In this document: piece by piece, positions 59,620 through 64,000 of the stretch
How positions within the stretch are numbered: the first letter of the stretch is position 1
How the letters are laid out: each line of letters begins with the position of its first letter
NCBI RefSeq assembly: GCF_029690045.1
Contig: NZ_CP121464.1
Location: forward strand, 4,774,001 to 4,838,000
Direction of reading: 5' to 3'
DNA length: 64,000 bases
DNA from: Janthinobacterium rivuli
GTDB taxonomy: Bacteria > Pseudomonadota > Gammaproteobacteria > Burkholderiales > Burkholderiaceae_D
The notes under the pieces: model-generated
Databases searched by the model: none
Seen by the model: the letters and a program-made list of their open reading frames with translations, nothing else
Told to the model about the DNA's origin: nothing
Made by a program: the position numbers and the translations under genes

Positions 59620-59647
59620 CAATCCATCATATCAGCTGCCGAGCATC

Positions 59648-60823
59648 TCAACTGACACGCTCGTAGCCGCCCAGCACGCCCTGCTTCGACAAGACCCATT
59701 GCCACAGCTGCAAGTCGCGCGCGCGGAAAGCGCCGGCGCAGGACAGCAGATAGTATGACCACATGCGGTGGAAGCGCTCGCCCAGCTGGCCAGCAAAACG
59801 CGGCCACGCCTGCTCAAAGTTCGCATGCCAGGCCATCAGGGTCTTGTCGTAGTCGGCGCCGAAGTTGTGCAAGTCTTCGGCGACGAACAGATCGTCCATG
59901 GCGTCGCCGATCTGGCCGATCGACGGCAAGTCGCCATTCGGGAAGATGTATTTGTCGATCCACGGGTCGCACGTGGAATGGCGCTTGTTCTTGCCGATCG
60001 TGTGCAGCAGGAACAGGCCGTCATCTTCCAGGCAGCGGTGCGCCACTTCCATGAAGGTGCGGTGATTCTTGTGCCCCACATGCTCGAACATGCCGATGCT
60101 GACGATGCGGTCGAATTTTTCATCGGTGTCGCGATAATCCTGCAGGCGGAAGTCCAGCTGCTCGCCGCCCGGCATGCCGCGCGCATAGGCGGCCTGCTCT
60201 TGCGAAATCGTCACGCCCACGCACTGCACCTGGTATTTTTCCGCCGCATAGCGCATGAAGCTGCCCCAGCCGCAGCCGATGTCGAGCACGCGCATGCCCG
60301 GCTCCAGCCTGAGCTTGCGGCAGATCAGATCGAGCTTGGCTTCCTGCGCCTCGGCCAGGTTGCCCGCATCCTTCCAGTAGCCGCAGGTATATGTCATGCG
60401 CGGATCGAGCATGGCCGCATAGAAGGCGTTGCCCAGGTCGTAGTGTTCCTTGCCCACCATCCAGGCGCGCCGCTCCGTCTGCAGGTTGAACAGACGCGCG
60501 GTCAGGGTGTGGAAGGCCAGGCGCATGGGGCGCACGTCGTCGGCCACCCTGGCGCGCAGCAGATGGCAAAAGAATTCGTCGAGCTGCTGCGCATCCCAGT
60601 CGCCGTCCATGTAGGCTTCACCGAGGCCCAGGTTGCCGCTGGCGAAGGCACGTTCGGGCACACCCCGTTTGCGCAGCTGCATATCCCAGGCGGCGCGGCC
60701 ATTCAAATGGATGCCGGCCCTGGCCAGCAATCCGGCCGCCTCGCGCGTCAGCCGCGTGTCAAGCCGAAGTTCCGTACTAGCTGCTGGTGCTTGCTGTAAC
60801 TGTGTCATTTGCTGCGTGTTCAT
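59648..60823 (-). CDS. cfa: cyclopropane-fatty-acyl-phospholipid synthase
   Basis: A 391-residue enzyme that adds a methylene bridge from SAM to unsaturated acyl chains in membrane lipids. SAM-binding motif VLDIGCGWGSFMRYAAEKYQ, the substrate region MTYTCGYWKDAGNLAEAQEAK with the conserved Cys, and HVGHKNHRTFMEVAHRCL are all present. I chose ATG at 60823 with GGAGG upstream. The modification usually rises in stationary phase or under acid or osmotic stress. Confidence 0.93.
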   Translation of the reverse strand: MNTQQMTQLQQAPAASTELRLDTRLTREAAGLLARAGIHLNGRAAWDMQLRKRGVPERAFASGNLGLGEAYMDGDWDAQQLDEFFCHLLRARVADDVRPMRLAFHTLTARLFNLQTERRAWMVGKEHYDLGNAFYAAMLDPRMTYTCGYWKDAGNLAEAQEAKLDLICRKLRLEPGMRVLDIGCGWGSFMRYAAEKYQVQCVGVTISQEQAAYARGMPGGEQLDFRLQDYRDTDEKFDRIVSIGMFEHVGHKNHRTFMEVAHRCLEDDGLFLLHTIGKNKRHSTCDPWIDKYIFPNGDLPSIGQIGDAMDDLFVAEDLHNFGADYDKTLMAWHANFEQAWPRFAGQLGERFHRMWSYYLLSCAGAFRARDLQLWQWVLSKQGVLGGYERVS

Positions 60824-61002
60824 GCCCTGCCGCCTCCAGATGGTTGTCGGTGCTGGCGCCGCGCCAGCCATCAAATTATCCGCCCGCCATCGCCATCTGG
60901 ATAATGAAACATCGTGGCCATTCATATCAAAATAATTGCTGCAAAATGATTTGAATCAATTAATTTATGGAAATATCTTATACAAGAAGCGCGCCGTAGC
61001 AT

Positions 61003-61027
61003 GAAAAAAGCCGCCTGTACGGCGGCT
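61003..61027 (-). terminator. terminator after the cupin hydroxylase gene
   Basis: AGCCGCC pairs with GGCGGCT around a 5-base loop, followed on the minus strand by six T. It lies in the 228-base gap between the hydroxylase and cfa. The remainder of the gap is AT-rich and probably holds the cfa promoter; no gene is seen. Confidence 0.75.
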
Positions 61028-61051
61028 GTTCGGGGCGGGTTAGCGCTACAA

Positions 61052-62086
61052 TCAAAAGTCGTGATTCGATGGATACTTGCTGTAAAAATCGTTATCCCAT
61101 TTGAAGTTGGTAAATGCCACCGTCATCGAGACGTCGAGCGCTTCGACGAAATGCCAGCAGCCGACGGGCAGGAACAGGATCTCGCCCGGCGCCAGCACGC
61201 ATTCGCGCACTTGCACGTCGGCCATCAGCGGATAGCGCCGCACATCGATGTCGCGCCCGTCGACGGGGGTAAAACAGTGGCGCTGGTTGTACACGCGCGC
61301 CACCTCGCAGGCGGCCATGATGCGCAGCCGCTTGCGCCCTTTGACCTGCGCCATGAAGTTGTTCGTCAGGTCGTGGTGGAACGGCGTCACGGTGCCGGCC
61401 GGGCCAAACCATAAAAAACCCGTGGGACCGCCACTCTGCTCCAGGTATTCGGGCAGCTGGCCGATATCGTCCCACAGCTCGCGCAAGGCTTGCCGGTTCT
61501 GCGAATTGTTATTCGCCGTCATGTAGAAATCGTTGGTCGCGCCGCTGCCCTCGACCAGGCTGGCGTACTCGCCAAAGGCCATCTTGCGCTTGTGGGCCAC
61601 GCTGTTCATTTCGTACTGGGCGTCCGCTTCGCGGCCGAACTGCACTTCCACTTCGCGCTGCGCGTAATGCGCGCGGAAATAGGCCGGGCTCCATTTTTCG
61701 ATGGCGGGCCAGTCGTCCATCATGCCCGTGATGATGACGGGCTGGTTGGTGGAGTAGTACTCGTCGAGGAATTCCTGCGCCGTCAATTTGTCGCGGCGGG
61801 GAATCTCGGGTGAACGCAGCTGGTTCAGCTTGCGCTGGATGTCGATCACCCAGTCGCGCTTGGCCAGGCGGTTCGACAGGCGCACGGCACCGGCCAGGTA
61901 GGGGCTTTGCAGCGCCAGTTCGATTTCGCGGCGCGCCAGCGGCTCCGCGATGCCGGCCTGTTGCAGCACCGGCATCAGCGCCGACGGGTGGCTGCCCAGC
62001 ATGAGGTTTTCCGCGATCCAGCTGCGCCATTCGCGGCTCAGCTCCTGTTCCGGATGTTTTACTCCGAATGTCGATACCGCCGCCAT
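61052..62086 (-). CDS. JmjC/cupin_8-type Fe(II) 2-oxoglutarate hydroxylase
   Basis: A 344-residue protein. An N-terminal helical region is followed by QPVIITGMMDDWPAIEKW, the usual entry to cupin_8 domains. The metal site is TPFHHDLTNN (His-x-Asp) and GCWHFVEAL (distal His), and LFLPVG is the strand before it. Members hydroxylate proteins or tRNA. The target is unknown. It lies 77 bases from the chitinase gene on the same strand. Confidence 0.87.
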   Translation of the reverse strand: MAAVSTFGVKHPEQELSREWRSWIAENLMLGSHPSALMPVLQQAGIAEPLARREIELALQSPYLAGAVRLSNRLAKRDWVIDIQRKLNQLRSPEIPRRDKLTAQEFLDEYYSTNQPVIITGMMDDWPAIEKWSPAYFRAHYAQREVEVQFGREADAQYEMNSVAHKRKMAFGEYASLVEGSGATNDFYMTANNNSQNRQALRELWDDIGQLPEYLEQSGGPTGFLWFGPAGTVTPFHHDLTNNFMAQVKGRKRLRIMAACEVARVYNQRHCFTPVDGRDIDVRRYPLMADVQVRECVLAPGEILFLPVGCWHFVEALDVSMTVAFTNFKWDNDFYSKYPSNHDF

Positions 62087-62115
62087 CGCCCGTCTCCTGT
62101 TTTTTATGTGAACAA

Positions 62116-62144
62116 GCGGCCGGACAGCAATGCCGCCCGGCCGC
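62116..62144 (-). terminator. possible terminator after the chitinase gene
   Basis: GCGGCCGG pairs perfectly with CCGGCCGC around a 13-base loop, 20 bases after the chitinase stop. The following minus-strand sequence is only partly T-rich. Confidence 0.45.
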
Positions 62145-62163
62145 GTCTTACTCTACTCCAGTG

Positions 62164-64000
62164 TTACCGCACTTTCCACACTTCGGTCGCCAGCACGCCA
62201 TTCGCGTCGCCATCGAGTTCCCACGAGAACGCGCCGCGCAAGCCCTGGTCCTTCACATATTTCACCTTGGTGCCGATGACGGTCGGGTCATCGTAGCTCC
62301 ACCACTGGCCGCCCGCCCCCGTGTACAGGTACAGCTGCTTGGTCACGGGATGGTAGTAGCGCGTGCCAGCCTTGGCGACGAGGATTTTATAGTCCTCGAT
62401 GCCCGACTCGTAGGTGCCGGGCGCCGTACCCGTGGCTGCCTGGTACAGGCCATCGCCGTTCGGTCCCGGCGCCACGCCCGTCCAGCCGCGGCCATAGAAC
62501 GGTATGCCCAGCAGCAGCTTGTCGCGCGGCACGCCGGCGGCAATCATGTACTGCACCGCCTTGTCGCCCACGTATTCGCGCGCCATGCCCGTCGACGGAT
62601 CGGCAGGGTCGGCAAACAGCTGGGCGTTGAAGTTGGTGCTGTTTTCCCAGCCGCCGTGGAAGTCGTAGGTCATCAGATTAATCCAGTCCATGTACTGCGA
62701 GTACAGGGCCGGTTCCGTGTTGTCGATCTTGTCCTTGCCGGCACCGACAGCGGCCGTCAACAGGTAGCGCTTGCCATTGGCTGCGCCCAGCGCATCGAGC
62801 TGGCTGCGAAATTCCGCCATCAGCAAGGTGAAGTTGCGCTTGTCGTTGGGGCTGACCGTGTTGTACGGCTGGCCGCCGCCGACCGGATATTCCCAGTCGA
62901 TGTCGATGCCGTCAAAGATGTTCGCCGCCGCGCCCACGCCGCCGCGACCGCCCTGCACCGGCAAGTTGCCCTTGATGTAGATGTCGATGCAGGAACGCAC
63001 CATCTGCTTGCGCAGCGCATCGGTGGCGGAACCGACGGAGAAATTCTTCGACCAGCTCCAGCCGCCCAGCGAGATGAACAGTTTCAGGTTCGGGTGCGCC
63101 GCCTTGAGTTTTCTCAGCTGCAGGAAGTTGCCCGACAACGGAGCATCCCAAGGGATGGCCTGGCCATCGACGGTACGCTTCGGCGTGCGGATGTAATCGG
63201 CCTCGGCATCGCCACCCGTGCCCGCGTCCGGCGAATTCGGATTCGTCGCGCCCGGCTCCGTCTTGGTGATCATGGCGCATTCATAGCCGCCATTTTTCGG
63301 ATAGATATTGCCGAAAGCGTAGTTGATGAAGGTGAGCTTGTCGGCCACGCCGCTCGTGTGCACGTTCGCCACTTCATAGTCGCGGCCATACACGCCCCAC
63401 TGCGCGAAGTAGGAACCGACTTCGCGGCCCGTTGGGGTTGGGGTTGGCGTCGGCGTCGGCGTTGGCGTTGGAGTTGGCGTTGGCGTTGGCGTTGGTGTCG
63501 GAGTCGGAGTCGGAGTCGGAGTCGGCGTTGGGGTCGGCGTCGGCGTTGGCGTCGGGGTTGGAGTCGGCGTGGTGCTGCAGATCTCCTGGCTGGTCCATGG
63601 CTTGCCCGTGCCGGCGGCGCCGCTGCTGGTCGACGGGTTGTCGCCCTGCGTCCAGTAGTTGGCGCGGTAATTCGTGCCCGCATAGCTGACGGTGGCGCCC
63701 GCGCTGTAAGCCGTGCCGGCCACCCACGCCAGTGCGCAGGTGCCGCCGGTTGGCGTGGGCGTTGGGGTAGGCGTCGGATTCGGTGTTGGCGCAGGAGTAG
63801 GCGTCGGGGTTGGTGTCGGAGTTGGCGTCGGGGTGGGCGTTGGCGTGGTGCCGCCATCGCAGGCGCCGCCCGCGCTCCACAGGCTCGGCGTGGAAACGGG
63901 ATTCCAACCGGAACCCACGTGATCCGTCTGCGTCACCAGGGCCGTGTAGTTGGCGCCCAGGTAAGTGACCACCGTGCCCGCGTTATACGTGCCGCCCTCT
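62164..64000 (-). CDS. GH18 chitinase with chitin-binding modules, N-terminus outside the window
   Basis: At least 611 residues; the frame stays open to the right edge, so the signal peptide is missing. In order: a CBM5/12-type chitin-binding module (YNAGTVVTYLGANYTAL... GWNPVSTPSLW), a Pro-Thr linker, a second such module (WVAGTAYSAGATVSYAGTNY), a longer Pro-Thr linker, and a GH18 catalytic domain with FDGIDIDWEYPVGGG. The Glu of DIDWE is the catalytic acid. It cleaves beta-1,4 bonds in chitin outside the cell. The catalytic domain includes WINLMTYDFHGGWE, typical of ChiA/ChiC-like enzymes. Confidence 0.93.
   Translation of the reverse strand, partial: EGGTYNAGTVVTYLGANYTALVTQTDHVGSGWNPVSTPSLWSAGGACDGGTTPTPTPTPTPTPTPTPTPAPTPNPTPTPTPTPTGGTCALAWVAGTAYSAGATVSYAGTNYRANYWTQGDNPSTSSGAAGTGKPWTSQEICSTTPTPTPTPTPTPTPTPTPTPTPTPTPTPTPTPTPTPTPTPTPTPTPTGREVGSYFAQWGVYGRDYEVANVHTSGVADKLTFINYAFGNIYPKNGGYECAMITKTEPGATNPNSPDAGTGGDAEADYIRTPKRTVDGQAIPWDAPLSGNFLQLRKLKAAHPNLKLFISLGGWSWSKNFSVGSATDALRKQMVRSCIDIYIKGNLPVQGGRGGVGAAANIFDGIDIDWEYPVGGGQPYNTVSPNDKRNFTLLMAEFRSQLDALGAANGKRYLLTAAVGAGKDKIDNTEPALYSQYMDWINLMTYDFHGGWENSTNFNAQLFADPADPSTGMAREYVGDKAVQYMIAAGVPRDKLLLGIPFYGRGWTGVAPGPNGDGLYQAATGTAPGTYESGIEDYKILVAKAGTRYYHPVTKQLYLYTGAGGQWWSYDDPTVIGTKVKYVKDQGLRGAFSWELDGDANGVLATEVWKVR
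63430..63572 (-). repeat. long Pro-Thr linker repeat within the chitinase gene
   Basis: A run of about 24 six-base units encoding Pro-Thr, with varied third bases. A shorter run of the same kind lies near 63745-63850 between the two chitin-binding modules. Such repeats are flexible linkers and can change length by slippage. Confidence 0.85.

Noticed and set aside
63430..63850. CRISPR array or noncoding tandem repeat
   Set aside because: The six-base units are in frame and encode Pro-Thr linkers inside the chitinase; there are no spacers.

Overview
The window looks like a chromosomal segment of a high-GC betaproteobacterium of the family Oxalobacteraceae, most likely Janthinobacterium or a close relative. 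The main reason is the long minus-strand housekeeping chain ndk, rlmN, pilW/pilF, rodZ, ispG, hisS, yfgM-like, bamB, der, hfq, hflX, hflK, hflC, hisZ, purA, which is the usual order in Burkholderiales. A multidomain GH18 chitinase, an FAD/[3Fe-4S] sugar dehydrogenase and a type VI secretion locus fit a soil or water Janthinobacterium-like lifestyle. Species assignment is an inference; no search was run.

Layout. 1-6.7 kb: the edge of a type VI secretion cluster (a signal-peptide gene cut by the window edge, tagF, tssM, a TagX-like M15 peptidase) and a divergent membrane-anchored orphan with a TTG start. 6.7-11.3 kb: an alpha/beta hydrolase, an orphan protein, tRNA-Asn copy 1, a GntR regulator, an AzgA purine permease and GtrA. 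11.4-15.2 kb: a three-gene gamma-alpha-beta FAD sugar dehydrogenase operon with a LacI-type palindrome upstream. 15.3-18.7 kb: a possibly undescribed tailoring cluster, with a PRMT-like methyltransferase divergent from an overlapping GNAT / aspartyl beta-hydroxylase / sulfotransferase operon. 18.7-21.1 kb: small genes and a low-GC secreted hydrolase among three more tRNA-Asn copies, all four copies identical with their own promoters and terminators. 21.2-26.1 kb: aromatic/aspartate aminotransferase, uvrB (its stop codon lies inside an extragenic palindromic repeat), DUF3224 protein, AraC regulator. 26.1-31.1 kb: LysR, porin, a ModA-like periplasmic protein, a TcuC-like MFS carrier and a flavin reductase; best read as a trans-aconitate/tricarboxylate uptake locus in which the ModA-like protein is an aconitate isomerase.

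31.2-37.0 kb: three overlapping minus-strand genes encoding a TerB_N/TerB_C membrane protein, a DUF2791/BrxD-like ATPase and an Lhr-like helicase. This is the composition of the anti-phage system Shango (SngABC). The region is visibly lower in GC than its surroundings, suggesting acquisition. 37.3-41.5 kb: AI-2E family permease, orphan membrane protein, a NIPSNAP/WD40/GNAT mini-operon and a purine phosphoribosyltransferase. 41.5-57.8 kb: the housekeeping chain. HisS ends in an unusual His-rich tail. 58-64 kb: BI-1 family membrane protein, LysR, cyclopropane fatty acid synthase, a JmjC-type cupin hydroxylase and a GH18 chitinase with Pro-Thr linkers running off the right edge.
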